A program made the translations under genes and the position numbers. From NCBI RefSeq assembly GCF_900116195.1, contig NZ_FOZW01000014.1, positions 62,001 to 126,000 of the forward strand: a stretch of 64,000 nt of DNA, in the 5' to 3' direction. Positions 1 through 9,799 of this stretch are shown piece by piece. Position 1 is the stretch's first letter. Each line of letters starts with the position of its first letter. Under the pieces are notes generated by a model that had not been told where the DNA came from, searched no databases, and saw nothing but the letters and a program-made list of their open reading frames with translations. The DNA is from Alloyangia pacifica. Lineage in GTDB: Bacteria; Pseudomonadota; Alphaproteobacteria; Rhodobacterales; Rhodobacteraceae.

Positions 1-31
1 GACGCCAAAAGCCTTACATATCGGGCCAATC

Positions 32-1834
<1,803 letters not shown>

Positions 1835-1865
1835 TCCGGGACATTCCGGGTCGGCAGAAAACGGC

Positions 1866-1894
1866 AGGCCGGGGCAGATGCGCCCCGGCCTTTC
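1866..1894 (+). terminator. Hairpin terminator after lepA
   Basis: A 10-bp perfect stem AGGCCGGGGC/GCCCCGGCCT with a 6-nt loop, followed by TTTC, 32 bases after the lepA stop. The U-tract is short, as is common in high-GC alphaproteobacteria. Confidence 0.7.
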
Positions 1895-1961
1895 ACGTTG
1901 GGCCCCGGGCGGGGCCGCACTACATCCCCTCTTCACCGCACACTTGCATGGGAGCCTTCCG

Positions 1962-2693
1962 ATGCCCGCACCGAAGATCCTCAGACCCTGCACCGCCGCC
2001 ACCGTGGCGCTGCTGGTCTCCACCACATCTCTCTCCGCCGCGATCTGCGACTACCGGCCCAGCCGGCTGGTCGGCGATACGGTGAGCGGCGCCGCGAAGG
2101 CCGCCACCGGGGCCGTCGCGCAAGTCACCGGCGCGCAGCAGGACGGCGGATTCTACACGCTGGTCAATGCCACCAGCGGTTTGACGCTGCTCGGAGGCAA
2201 GCTCGCCGCCTCGGGCGGCGCGGCGGCAAGCCTGCTGGAAGGCGGCGGCGCGGCCGCAGCGGCGGCCATGGCCAACCCCATGGTCTGGGTGCCGGCGCTG
2301 ATCCTCGGCGCGGGCGGCGCTGGCTACGAGGCCACCTGCGCCTATTTCGTCGACGAGCGGATCACCGACTACGACCACGTTCTGATGATCATGCGGGACT
2401 TCGAGGCGCATTCCGATCCGCGCTACTTCCGCCTCGAAGAAGACACGCTGACCCCCTTCATCGAAATCCACGACGAGAGTGGCTCCCGCGCAACCTACCG
2501 GGTCGAGGACCTCTACATCGTGGACGGCATGCTCAAGCTGCGCAGCTGGGGCCCGAACCGCAAGATCGGCCGGGTTGTCTTCGTCCCCGATGATGCGCCG
2601 AGCGAGGCGGTGCCCGAGGGGGCCGTCGAACAGGTGCCGATGCCTGAGATGGAGCCCCCCTCCGCGACGCAGGCCGCGCCGGACACCAACTGA
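1962..2693 (+). CDS. Exported hypothetical protein with Ala/Gly-rich hydrophobic segment
   Basis: I do not recognise the family. The 243-residue product starts at ATG 1962, giving MPAPKILRP and then a hydrophobic stretch ending SLSAA, which reads as a signal peptide; an earlier in-frame start would extend into the lepA terminator region. Residues about 60-125 form a long Ala/Gly-rich segment that may be membrane-associated. The soluble C-terminal half is acidic and contains an FIEIHDESGSRATYRVEDLYIVDGMLKL stretch that looks like a small beta domain. The tail is Pro/Glu-rich. GC3 bias matches the neighbours, so it is very likely expressed. It stands alone between lepA and a convergent gene. 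Confidence 0.75.
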   Translation: MPAPKILRPCTAATVALLVSTTSLSAAICDYRPSRLVGDTVSGAAKAATGAVAQVTGAQQDGGFYTLVNATSGLTLLGGKLAASGGAAASLLEGGGAAAAAAMANPMVWVPALILGAGGAGYEATCAYFVDERITDYDHVLMIMRDFEAHSDPRYFRLEEDTLTPFIEIHDESGSRATYRVEDLYIVDGMLKLRSWGPNRKIGRVVFVPDDAPSEAVPEGAVEQVPMPEMEPPSATQAAPDTN

Positions 2694-2757
2694 CGGCACC
2701 ACTCCCGGTCGCCCGGCGCTGCCACAGATGCCGCGCCGGGTCAGCCCCTTCTGTGCC

Positions 2758-2792
2758 GCCAAAGAAAAGAGCCGCCCCCGAGGGGGCGGCTC
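2758..2792 (-). terminator. Intrinsic terminator for the DUF4168 gene
   Basis: An 11-bp GC-rich inverted repeat (GAGCCGCCCCC/GGGGGCGGCTC) is followed on the minus strand by TTTTCTTT. It lies 25 bases beyond the stop of the minus-strand gene at 2817 and may also stop transcription from the convergent gene. Confidence 0.85.
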
Positions 2793-2816
2793 CAGGATGA
2801 CCTCGTTTGAGGGGGA

Positions 2817-3254
2817 TTACTCGGTCATCGTCTCGGGGCCGGCCGGCGCGCGCTCCTGCAGCATCGCGATGATGCGTTGGTTCAGCTCGGGGTCGGCCTG
2901 CGCCGCCTGGCCGATCTCGTTGTAGGTATTGACGTCCATGCCCTCGGTCTCGTTGACCGCATCGGCCATCTCGACTTGGGCCTTCTCGACCAGCTCCTGC
3001 TTGCCTTCGGGCTCTTCGACAGCGTCGATCTGCGCCATGTAGTTCTGCTGCACCGCCTGCACCTGCGCGGCGGCATCGACGAAGGCGGTCAGTTGCTCTT
3101 CGCTGAACTCCACCGACGGGGCTGCCGGGGCTGCCGCGGCCGGCGGTTCGGCCGGGGCCTCGGGGGTCGCGGTCTGCGCCATCACCGGCGCGAGGGGCGC
3201 TGCCACGAGGGCGGCAATGACGGTCGACTTGAGAAGCATGCCGTTGAGTTTCAT
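2817..3254 (-). CDS. DUF4168 domain exported protein
   Basis: A 145-residue exported protein. The ATG at 3254 is preceded by a clear GGAAGGAG site and gives MKLNGMLLKSTVIAALVAAPLAPVMAQ, a textbook Sec signal peptide. A Pro/Ala linker follows, then a helical domain of about 95 residues starting EFSEEQLTAFVDAAAQVQ and ending NQRIIAMLQERAPAG, which matches the DUF4168 pattern. That family is periplasmic or surface-exposed and its function is unknown. A strong terminator follows. It is divergent from the small exported gene at 3538 across a 283-base gap in which I see no further gene. Confidence 0.85.
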   Translation of the reverse strand: MKLNGMLLKSTVIAALVAAPLAPVMAQTATPEAPAEPPAAAAPAAPSVEFSEEQLTAFVDAAAQVQAVQQNYMAQIDAVEEPEGKQELVEKAQVEMADAVNETEGMDVNTYNEIGQAAQADPELNQRIIAMLQERAPAGPETMTE

Positions 3255-3537
3255 AGAAGTCTCCTTCCGGTATCGGTCTGGCGCGGGAGCATCCCGCGGC
3301 TTCTCCCCAGACCTAGGGGCACCGAATAGGTGCCGCAATGCAGCGCCCCGGGATATCTCTTCCCGGGCAACGGCTTGCCGGGAAAGCCCCGCCGCGACAG
3401 CGGGGATCCGCGCGTCAAATCTGCCGTGCGGATCCCCGCCGGGCAAATGCGGCAAAGAGGCAATGAAACGCCTGCCGGATCACCCGCCCGTGAGCCCCCC
3501 TTCTTTCATGCTAAGGTTCTCCAAGGGAGGACGGACG

Positions 3538-3780
3538 ATGACCCGGCTTGCGATCGCCACCGTGTTTTGCCTGATGGCCACCCCGGCGGCTGCCCTGCAA
3601 TGTCCGGCCTACATGTCGCGCGTCGATGCGGCGCTGGACGCCGACACGGCCCTGCCCGATGCAGCGCGGGACCGGGTCCGCACGTTGCGGGACGAGGGCG
3701 CGCGGCTCTACGCCGCGGGCGACCGAACGGGGTGCATCTCACGGCTGCGCGAGGCGCTGCAAATTCTGGGCATCGAATAG
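3538..3780 (+). CDS. Small exported hypothetical protein (80 aa)
   Basis: A short gene starting at ATG 3538 behind a good AGGGAGG site. The product has a signal peptide (MTRLAIATVFCLMATPAAAL) and a mature part of about 60 residues that is mostly helical and contains two cysteines, QCPAYMSRVDAAL and GDRTGCISRLREAL, which could form a disulfide in the periplasm. The helical C-terminus resembles a single TPR-like hairpin. I do not recognise a named family. Confidence 0.7.
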   Translation: MTRLAIATVFCLMATPAAALQCPAYMSRVDAALDADTALPDAARDRVRTLRDEGARLYAAGDRTGCISRLREALQILGIE

Positions 3781-3888
3781 ACACGATCGCACGAGGCGTC
3801 GCACACCCCCCTTTCCTCTCGGGCCCGGCGGGTCCATGGTTGCCCCGAAGCGATCCGGGCACCGGGCCGCCGAGGCAGGGAGGACATC

Positions 3889-4548
3889 TTGGATCCACGC
3901 GCAGCAACAACCGTTTACGCCCGCTGGGCCCCGATCTACGATCAGACGTTCGGAGCCATTACCCAGGCCGCGCGCCGGGCTGCGGTGCGCAAGGTGACCG
4001 GGCCGGAAGGGACGCGTGTTCTGGAGGTCGGCGTCGGCACCGGCCTGTCGCTGCCGCTGCTGCCGCGTCACATGAAGGTCACCGGCGTCGACTACAGCGC
4101 CGAGATGCTGGCGCAGGCGCGCCGCCGCGTGGATCGCATGAACCTGCCGCACATCGAGTCCCTGCGGCAGATGGATGCCCGCGAGCTCGGCTTCGCCGAT
4201 GCCAGTTTCGACCGGGTCGTGGCGATGCACATGATCTCGGTGGTGCCCGAGCCCGAGCGGGTGATGCGCGAGATGGTGCGCGTGCTGAAACCCGGCGGCC
4301 AGCTGATCATGTCGAACCACTTCGCCAAGAAGCAGGGTCCGCTGGCGCACCTGTCGAAGCGTACCGCGAAATTCGCCGACCGCATCGGCTGGCATTCGGA
4401 TTTCGACATTTCGGTGGTGCTGGACACGCCGGGGCTGAGGCTTCTGGAGCGGCGCGCCCTGCCCCCGGTCGGGATGATGACCCTGCTGGTGCTGGAGCGC
4501 AGCGACGCCCCCACGCCCGCAAATGATCCGGCCCAGCCCCGCGGCTGA
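3889..4548 (+). CDS. pmtA: Phosphatidylethanolamine N-methyltransferase-type SAM methyltransferase
   Basis: A 219-residue class I methyltransferase. Motif I, LEVGVGTG, lies at residues 45-52, followed by the acidic loop VTGVDYSAEML, motif II near DRVVAMHMISVVPEPERV and the post-motif LKPGGQLIMSNHF. The N-terminus TVYARWAPIYDQTFG is typical of rhodobacterial PmtA, which methylates phosphatidylethanolamine three times to make phosphatidylcholine at the cytoplasmic membrane. The start is TTG at 3889, behind a GGGAGG site. A ubiquinone-type or general methyltransferase is the alternative. The gene is convergent with the SDR gene that follows. Confidence 0.82.
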   Translation: MDPRAATTVYARWAPIYDQTFGAITQAARRAAVRKVTGPEGTRVLEVGVGTGLSLPLLPRHMKVTGVDYSAEMLAQARRRVDRMNLPHIESLRQMDARELGFADASFDRVVAMHMISVVPEPERVMREMVRVLKPGGQLIMSNHFAKKQGPLAHLSKRTAKFADRIGWHSDFDISVVLDTPGLRLLERRALPPVGMMTLLVLERSDAPTPANDPAQPRG

Positions 4549-4561
4549 GCCGGAGGCGCCT

Positions 4562-5329
4562 TCAGGCCAGCATCTGGCCGTCGCCGCAGACAGAGATCGC
4601 CTGGCCGGAGATCGTCCTGCCCCGCGGGCTGGCGAGAAACAGGATCTGGTCGGCGATCTGCTCGGGCGACACGTATTCCTTGAGCGAGGTGTAGGAAAAG
4701 GCTGCCGCCTCGACCTCCTCGAAGGTCTTGCCGAGGCGCTGCGCCTTGGCTTCGAGCACCCGGCGCTGGCGATCCCCGGCAACGATGCCCGGCAGGATCG
4801 CATTGGCGCGGATGCCGTCCTTGCCCAGCTCGATCGACAGCGACTTGGTGAAGCCGATCACCCCCCACTTGGCCGCCGCATAGGGCGTGCGCAGGGCAAA
4901 GCCGACCCGCCCGGCCATCGACGAGAGGTTGATGATCGAGGCATTGGCGCTTTCGCGCAGCGCCGGCACGGCGTGGCGCACGCAGTGGAACTGAGAGGTG
5001 AGGCAGATGTTCAGGCATTGGTCCCAGTCCTCCGGCGCGAGCTCCTCGACGGGCCCGGTCGGCCCGGCGATCCCGGCATTGTTCACCAGCACGTCGAGCC
5101 CCCCCAGTTCGGCGATGGCCGCCTGCATGAACGCCCCGATCTGCGCCGCGTCAGAGACGTCGCAGCCTTGCCGCCAGACCTCCGAGGGGAGGCTCGCAAG
5201 AGCGGCCTCGTCGATGTCGCAGGTCGCCACGCGCGCGCCTTCGGCGAGAAACCCCTCGACGATGGCCCGCCCGATGCCCTGCGCGCCGGCGGTGACGATC
5301 ACCCGCGCGCCTTCCAGTTCCAGTTTCAC
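4562..5329 (-). CDS. SDR-family NAD(P)-dependent oxidoreductase
   Basis: A 255-residue classical short-chain dehydrogenase. The cofactor loop TAGAQGIG lies at 13-20, NNAG at 83-86, and the catalytic Ser near 136-137 precedes Tyr150 and Lys154 (YAAAK). The acidic end of beta2 (CDID) favours NAD over NADP. It starts with GTG and overlaps the gntR stop by four bases (GTGA), so the two genes are one translation-coupled minus-strand operon. Proximity to the divergent BKACE gene suggests that it oxidises a beta-hydroxy acid to the beta-keto acid that BKACE cleaves. That substrate link is inference only. Confidence 0.88.
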   Translation of the reverse strand: MKLELEGARVIVTAGAQGIGRAIVEGFLAEGARVATCDIDEAALASLPSEVWRQGCDVSDAAQIGAFMQAAIAELGGLDVLVNNAGIAGPTGPVEELAPEDWDQCLNICLTSQFHCVRHAVPALRESANASIINLSSMAGRVGFALRTPYAAAKWGVIGFTKSLSIELGKDGIRANAILPGIVAGDRQRRVLEAKAQRLGKTFEEVEAAAFSYTSLKEYVSPEQIADQILFLASPRGRTISGQAISVCGDGQMLA

Positions 5330-6066
5330 GGCAGCAATCTCCTCCGGCTGTCGTCCATGTGTTCCGCGCCGTAGGCACGGATCAGCTCCGCGGCGACGCG
5401 AATATCCTCGGTCACCGCCTGTGCGGCCGCGTCGCCGTCTCGGGCGCGCAGCGCCTCGCAGAGCTGGCGGTGGTGTTCACGCGAATGGTGCGTGCGAGAG
5501 CGACCGATCTCTTCTTCCAGCGGCACCTCCGCCTTCACCCCGATGTCGTAGTTGATGATCGGCCCGGCCTTGAGCCAGAGCATGGTGATCACGTCCATCA
5601 GGACCTGCGAGCCCGCCGCGCGATAAAGCGCAAAGTGCAGATCCTTGTTGGCCGCCACCGCTTCGGGACTGCCGTAGGCACTGTCGAGGATCTCCTCGAA
5701 ACGGCCCGCCAGCTTCAGGATCTCGTCGATCTGCTCCGGGGTGGCGCGCTCGGCGGCAAGCCGGGCGGCCTGCGCCTCGGTGAGGATCCGCATCTCGGTG
5801 AGGTCGGCGAACTCCCCGGCGCTCATCAGCGGCACCTGCACCGCGCGCTTCGGCTCGACCAGCAGCGCCCCTCCCGCCGCAAGTCGGCTCACCGCCTCGC
5901 GCACGGGCATCATCGACACGCCCAAGCGCTCCGCGAGGTCGCGCAGCGAGATTCGGTCGCGTGGCTTGAGCTGCCCCGAAAGCAGCATCTCGCACAGCGT
6001 TTCGTGCACCTGTTCCGACAATGTGCGCGGCCGCGTCCCCAGCGGCGTCTCGTGATTTTCGCCCAT
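5326..6066 (-). CDS. GntR-family (FCD domain) transcriptional regulator
   Basis: A 246-residue FadR-subfamily regulator. The N-terminal winged helix-turn-helix covers about residues 15-85 (LSEQVHETLCEMLLSG, then LRDLAERLGVSMMPVREAVSRL). The C-terminal helical FCD effector domain carries the usual metal/ligand histidines (NKDLHFALYRAAG and SREHHRQLCEAL). The ATG at 6066 has a GAGGGG site upstream. It is the first gene of an operon with the SDR and diverges from BKACE. Inverted 13-bp sites in the shared intergenic region are the obvious candidate operator, probably controlling both directions. Confidence 0.92.
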   Translation of the reverse strand: MGENHETPLGTRPRTLSEQVHETLCEMLLSGQLKPRDRISLRDLAERLGVSMMPVREAVSRLAAGGALLVEPKRAVQVPLMSAGEFADLTEMRILTEAQAARLAAERATPEQIDEILKLAGRFEEILDSAYGSPEAVAANKDLHFALYRAAGSQVLMDVITMLWLKAGPIINYDIGVKAEVPLEEEIGRSRTHHSREHHRQLCEALRARDGDAAAQAVTEDIRVAAELIRAYGAEHMDDSRRRLLP

Positions 6067-6110
6067 ATCCCCTCTTCTCCCCGTTGACTCTTTGCGAGTC
6101 CTTCTGCAAC

Positions 6111-6217
6111 TGTGATCTCAGATCACACCAGAACGGGCAAGACCGCAACCGTTGATCCCGCGGCAAGGGAGGAAACGCTGCCACGGGAACTCGGGTCACC
6201 AGAATCTGGTGTGATCT
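6111..6217. promoter_or_regulatory. Putative GntR operator pair in divergent promoter region
   Basis: A perfect 7-3-7 palindrome, TGTGATC-TCA-GATCACA, lies at 6111-6127. It is part of a 13-mer AGATCACACCAGA (6120-6132) whose exact reverse complement TCTGGTGTGATCT recurs at 6205-6217. The short spacer fits FadR/GntR-type operators. A TTGACT -35-like hexamer lies at 6084-6089, directly before the first site. The regulatory role is inferred from position and symmetry. Confidence 0.6.
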
Positions 6218-6317
6218 TTGCACCAGCCACGGGGAGGACCGAGATGCAACCGACCACCAGAGAAATTCGCCGTCCGGCACGCGCCCCCGGGCGCATCTGA
6301 CCGCGAGGCAGCATTTT

Positions 6318-7247
6318 ATGGCCAAGACCCGCAAGGTGATCATCACCTGCGCCGTGACCGGCGCGATCCACACACCCTCCATGTCCGAATACCTGCCGGT
6401 CACCGCCTCGGAGATCGCCGAGGCCGCCATCGGTGCCGCCGAAGCCGGGGCCGCGGTGGTGCACCTGCATGCCCGCAACCCCGAGGACGGCCGCCCGGAC
6501 CAGACTCCCGAGGCTTTTTCCCCCTTCCTCGGCGTGATCAAGCAGGCGTCGGACGTGGTGGTGAACATCACCACTGGCGGTGCGCCGACGATGACCATCG
6601 AGGAGCGCATCCGCCCGGCGCAGACGCACCGGCCGGAGATTGCCTCGCTCAACATGGGGTCGATGAACTTCGGTCTCTTTCCGATGCTGCAACGGTTCCC
6701 GAACCTCGCGCACCAATGGGAACGTGATTACGTCGGCAACAAGGACATCATCTTCAACAACAGCTTCGGGCAGATCGAGCACATCGTCACCACGCTCGGC
6801 GCGCTCGGCACGCGCTTCGAGTTCGAGTGCTATGACACGGCGCATCTCTACAACCTCAAGTATTTCCTCGATCAGGGTCTGGTGAAGGGGCCGCTGTTCA
6901 TCCAGACCGTCTTCGGCCTGATGGGCGGGATCGGCGCGCATCCCGATGATGTCATGCACATGAAGCGCACCGCCGACCGGCTGTTCGGCGACCAGTACCG
7001 CTGGTCGGTGCTCGGCGCGGGCAAGAACCAGCTGCCGATCGCCGCCATGGCTGCCGCGATGGGTGGCCACGTGCGTGTCGGCCTCGAGGATTCGCTCTGG
7101 GCCGGCCCCGGCCAGCTGGCGCGCAGCAACGCCGAGCAGGTCACCAAGGCGCGGCAGATCATCGAGGGGCTGGGGCTGGAACTGGCCTCGCCCGACGAGG
7201 CCCGCGAAATCCTCGACACCAAGGGCGCGGACGCGGTCGGCTTCTAG
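6318..7247 (+). CDS. BKACE-family beta-keto acid cleavage enzyme (DUF849)
   Basis: A 309-residue member of the beta-keto acid cleavage enzyme family (3-keto-5-aminohexanoate cleavage enzyme, Kce). These zinc enzymes condense a beta-keto acid with acetyl-CoA to give acetoacetate and a new CoA ester. The zinc ligands are visible as H49 and H51 in VHLHARNP and E257 in RVGLEDSLW. The TIM-barrel signatures NITTGG and LNMGSMNFG are also present. The specificity of BKACEs varies widely (aminohexanoate, dehydrocarnitine and others), so the substrate cannot be read from these motifs. It diverges from the gntR-SDR operon and ends at a strong terminator. Confidence 0.92.
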   Translation: MAKTRKVIITCAVTGAIHTPSMSEYLPVTASEIAEAAIGAAEAGAAVVHLHARNPEDGRPDQTPEAFSPFLGVIKQASDVVVNITTGGAPTMTIEERIRPAQTHRPEIASLNMGSMNFGLFPMLQRFPNLAHQWERDYVGNKDIIFNNSFGQIEHIVTTLGALGTRFEFECYDTAHLYNLKYFLDQGLVKGPLFIQTVFGLMGGIGAHPDDVMHMKRTADRLFGDQYRWSVLGAGKNQLPIAAMAAAMGGHVRVGLEDSLWAGPGQLARSNAEQVTKARQIIEGLGLELASPDEAREILDTKGADAVGF

Positions 7248-7296
7248 GCCGACCCCGCGCGGAAATCCCCCCGGGAGAGAAGAATGCTCCCAGACT

Positions 7297-7334
7297 GCCC
7301 CCGTCGCCCCTCATAGCGCCGGGGGCTCTTTTTG
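7297..7334 (+). terminator. Intrinsic terminator after BKACE gene
   Basis: A GCCCCCG/CGGGGGC stem (7 bp, 16-nt loop) followed directly by TCTTTTTG, 50 bases after the BKACE stop in a convergent gap with rpiR. Confidence 0.85.
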
Positions 7335-7418
7335 TATGGGTCAGTGAGCCGAGCCGCCCGGACGCAAGATCGAAGGCCGCCGGGCAGGCCCCGACCCGGC
7401 TCACGTAGTCCCCTGCCC

Positions 7419-8291
7419 TCAGGGCTTCCGGAACAGCCGCGTCAGCTCGAACAGCTGGTCCAACCGCTCGAAACGCTCGCGTGCATCGGGCCAGCGTTCC
7501 TCTTGCGCGGCGGCGACCAGAGCCTCGACCAGCGACAGGGTGGAGATGTTGGAATCCCAGGCCGAGGGGATCTCGACCCAGCAGTTGAACGCGTGCTCGG
7601 CGACGCTGGCAATCGGGCTCGACCACTGGTCGGTGATCAGGATCACGTGCATCCCCCGCGCCGCCGCGATCTCGGCCAGCCGCTGCAGGTTGTCCTCGTA
7701 GCGGCGGATGTCGAAGATCAGCAGCGTGTCGCCCTCTTCCATGTCCAGCACGTAGTGCGGCCATGTGGCGGAGGAGGACGTCAGATGCGTGACCCGCGCC
7801 CGGATCGCCTGGAAATGGGTGAAGGCATATTCCGCCAGCGAGCGGGTGATCCGCCCGCCGACCACGTAGAGCCGCCCCTCGGTCGAGGCCAGCCGCTTTG
7901 CCGCCGCATCGAATTGTGCGGCGTCGATATTGGTGAAGGTCTGCCGCAGGTTCTGCGTCACCGCTTCGGCGAAGCGGTTCAGCAGGTGCGATTCCGGCGC
8001 CTCCGAGGCCCAGACCGCGCGCCGCGCCTCGGGGCCGGATACCTTGGCCTGCAACTCCGAGAGCAGCGCCGCGTGGAAGGCCGGATAGCCCTTGAACCCC
8101 AGCTTCTGCACCATCCGTGCCACCGTCGGGGTCGAGACCCCGGCATTGGCCGCGGCGGCGGTGATCGAGGCGATCCCCGCACCCGGGTAATCGTCCAGAA
8201 GCGCCTGCGCGAACTTGCGTTCGGAGTTGGTCAGCTGCGCGTAATGCTCGCGGATGAGCTGGCGCACGGTGCCGGTCGGACTGGTCTCCAC
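7419..8291 (-). CDS. MurR/RpiR-family transcriptional regulator
   Basis: A 290-residue regulator with the two RpiR-family parts. The N-terminal HTH_6 domain (about residues 5-80) contains LTNSERKFAQALLDDYP and VSTPTVARMVQKLGFKGYPAFHAAL. The C-terminal SIS phosphosugar-binding-type domain (about 125-260) contains LYVVGGRITRSLAEY and DTLLIFDIRRYEDNLQRLAEIAAARG. The start is GTG at 8291, behind a GGGGAG site. It is divergent from the seven-gene catabolic operon, so local control of that operon is the natural inference. RpiR relatives beside amine or amino-acid catabolic genes often do not sense sugars. Confidence 0.92.
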   Translation of the reverse strand: METSPTGTVRQLIREHYAQLTNSERKFAQALLDDYPGAGIASITAAAANAGVSTPTVARMVQKLGFKGYPAFHAALLSELQAKVSGPEARRAVWASEAPESHLLNRFAEAVTQNLRQTFTNIDAAQFDAAAKRLASTEGRLYVVGGRITRSLAEYAFTHFQAIRARVTHLTSSSATWPHYVLDMEEGDTLLIFDIRRYEDNLQRLAEIAAARGMHVILITDQWSSPIASVAEHAFNCWVEIPSAWDSNISTLSLVEALVAAAQEERWPDARERFERLDQLFELTRLFRKP

Positions 8292-8403
8292 GGGCTCCCC
8301 TTCGTCCTGGGTTCAAAAATTGGGCAGATTCCGCGACCCCTTGGCGACGGTCGAAATCTGCGGAAGAACGGTTTGGAAAATTATTGACGCATTATCTGGC
8401 GCG

Positions 8404-8419
8404 TGGAAAGGTTTTTCCA
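8404..8419. promoter_or_regulatory. Putative RpiR operator TGGAAA-N4-TTTCCA
   Basis: A perfect inverted repeat of 6-bp arms around 4 bases lies 18 bases before the GTG of the first operon gene. A related half-site, TTTGGAAAATTATT, lies about 30 bases further upstream (8372-8385). RpiR-type sites often have TGGAA/TTCCA arms. The assignment rests on position and symmetry only. Confidence 0.5.
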
Positions 8420-8436
8420 AAGACAGGGGGACAGAC

Positions 8437-9210
8437 GTGTCGGAAGAAGACACCACCGCATTCGAAGTGAGCAGAGCGATGGGCCGGGGACCGGCCCTGC
8501 TGCTCTGCGAGCACGCTTCGAACAGGATTCCTGCGCGCTACGGCGGGCTTGGCCTGCACGACGAGGACCGGCGCAGCCATGCTGCCTGGGACCCGGGCGC
8601 GCTGGCGCTGGCCCAGCGGCTGGCCGAAGCGCTGGATGCGCCGCTTGTGTCCGGCACCGTCTCGCGGCTGGTCTACGACCTGAACCGACCGCCCGAGGCC
8701 GCCTCGGCGATGCCCACGAAGACCGAGACGGTGGACGTGCCCGGCAACATCGGCCTCTCCGACGCCGAGCGCGCCCAGCGCACCCGCGACATCTATGATC
8801 CCTTCTGCGCGGCGGTGACCGGCACGGTGGTGACCCGCAAGACGCTGGGCACGCCCTTTGCCCTGATCACCGTGCACAGCTTCACCCCCAGCTGGTTCGG
8901 CATCCAGCGTGAGGTCGAGATCGGCATCCTTCACGACGAGGACAGCCACCTGGCCGATTTCATGCTCGAAGAGGCGACCCGCCTGCCCGGCCGCCGCATC
9001 GCCCGCAACGATCCCTACGGCCCCGAGGACGGGGTGACCCACTCACTGAAGTTGCATGGCATCGCCAACGGCCTGCCCAACGTGATGATCGAGGTGCGCA
9101 ACGACCTGCTCGCCGACGAAACCGGCATCGAGATGATCGCCGGGGAACTGCTGACCCTGCTGCGCCCGGCGCTGGCGGGTCTGGGACTGACGGAGACCGG
9201 CAATGCCTGA
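8437..9210 (+). CDS. N-formylglutamate amidohydrolase-family protein
   Basis: A 257-residue FGase-family hydrolase (PF05013 type). The N-terminal LLLCEHASNRIPARYGGLGL holds the expected metal-binding Glu/His pair, followed by HAAWDPGA and SRLVYDLNRPP. Further histidines follow in ITVHSFTPSWFG and in GVTHSLKLHGIANGLPNVMIEVRNDL. I chose GTG 8437 because a CAGGGGG site precedes it and the family N-terminus follows; the longer frame runs into the promoter. Classical HutG releases formate from N-formylglutamate. Next to a GS-like ligase, this member may instead hydrolyse an N-acyl or gamma-glutamyl intermediate (inference). It is the first gene of the operon and overlaps dctQ by 8 bases. Confidence 0.87.
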   Translation: MSEEDTTAFEVSRAMGRGPALLLCEHASNRIPARYGGLGLHDEDRRSHAAWDPGALALAQRLAEALDAPLVSGTVSRLVYDLNRPPEAASAMPTKTETVDVPGNIGLSDAERAQRTRDIYDPFCAAVTGTVVTRKTLGTPFALITVHSFTPSWFGIQREVEIGILHDEDSHLADFMLEEATRLPGRRIARNDPYGPEDGVTHSLKLHGIANGLPNVMIEVRNDLLADETGIEMIAGELLTLLRPALAGLGLTETGNA

Positions 9211-9799
9211 AGCCATGCGCTGCTACGTGCGGATCATCGACCGGATGAACCGCGCCATCGGGCGGTTCGCCATGTATTTGCTCTTTGCGCTGATCGGCGT
9301 GCTGATCTGGTCATCGGTGTCGAAGACCTTCTTCACGCCGACGCTCTGGACGCTGGAGACGGCGCAGTTCGTCATGGTCGCCTATTACGTGCTGGGCGGC
9401 CCCTACTCGATCCAGATGGGATCGAACGTGCGGATGGATTTCTTCTACGGCGACTGGTCGCCGCGCCGCCGCGCCATCGTTGACGTCATCACCATCTGGT
9501 TCCTGCTGTTCTACCTCGGCGTGCTGCTCTGGGGGGCGATCAGCTCGACCGCCTACAGCTTCGGCTATTTCGGCACCGAGCCCTTCAAGTTCTTCGGCGA
9601 GCTGATCTGGGCCTTCGTCACCGGCGGGCCGGACGCGGCGGGTGAGCTGATGGGCTACCTAGAGCGCAGCCCGAGCGCCTGGCGCCCCTACGTCTGGCCG
9701 GTGAAGGTCATCCTGTGTTTCGGCGTCACGCTGATGATTTTGCAATGCGTCGCCGAGTTCTTCCGCGACATCGCCCGCATCCGCGGAGAGGACATCTGA
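9203..9799 (+). CDS. dctQ: TRAP transporter small permease (DctQ)
   Basis: A 198-residue membrane protein with four predicted helices, at about residues 20-42, 50-72, 90-112 and 165-190, the standard DctQ layout. The motif GSNVRMDFFYGDWSPRRRAIVD between helices 2 and 3 is typical of the small subunit. With DctM and DctP it forms a sodium-coupled, binding-protein-dependent importer for organic acids and related solutes. The start overlaps the upstream hydrolase and the stop overlaps dctM (TGATG), so the three are translationally coupled. Confidence 0.92.
   Translation: MPEAMRCYVRIIDRMNRAIGRFAMYLLFALIGVLIWSSVSKTFFTPTLWTLETAQFVMVAYYVLGGPYSIQMGSNVRMDFFYGDWSPRRRAIVDVITIWFLLFYLGVLLWGAISSTAYSFGYFGTEPFKFFGELIWAFVTGGPDAAGELMGYLERSPSAWRPYVWPVKVILCFGVTLMILQCVAEFFRDIARIRGEDI

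Noticed and set aside
6111-6127. CRP/FNR-type site (TGTGA...TCACA)
   Set aside because: The half-sites are separated by 7 rather than 6 bases, and the extended match to a second inverted copy fits the local GntR better.
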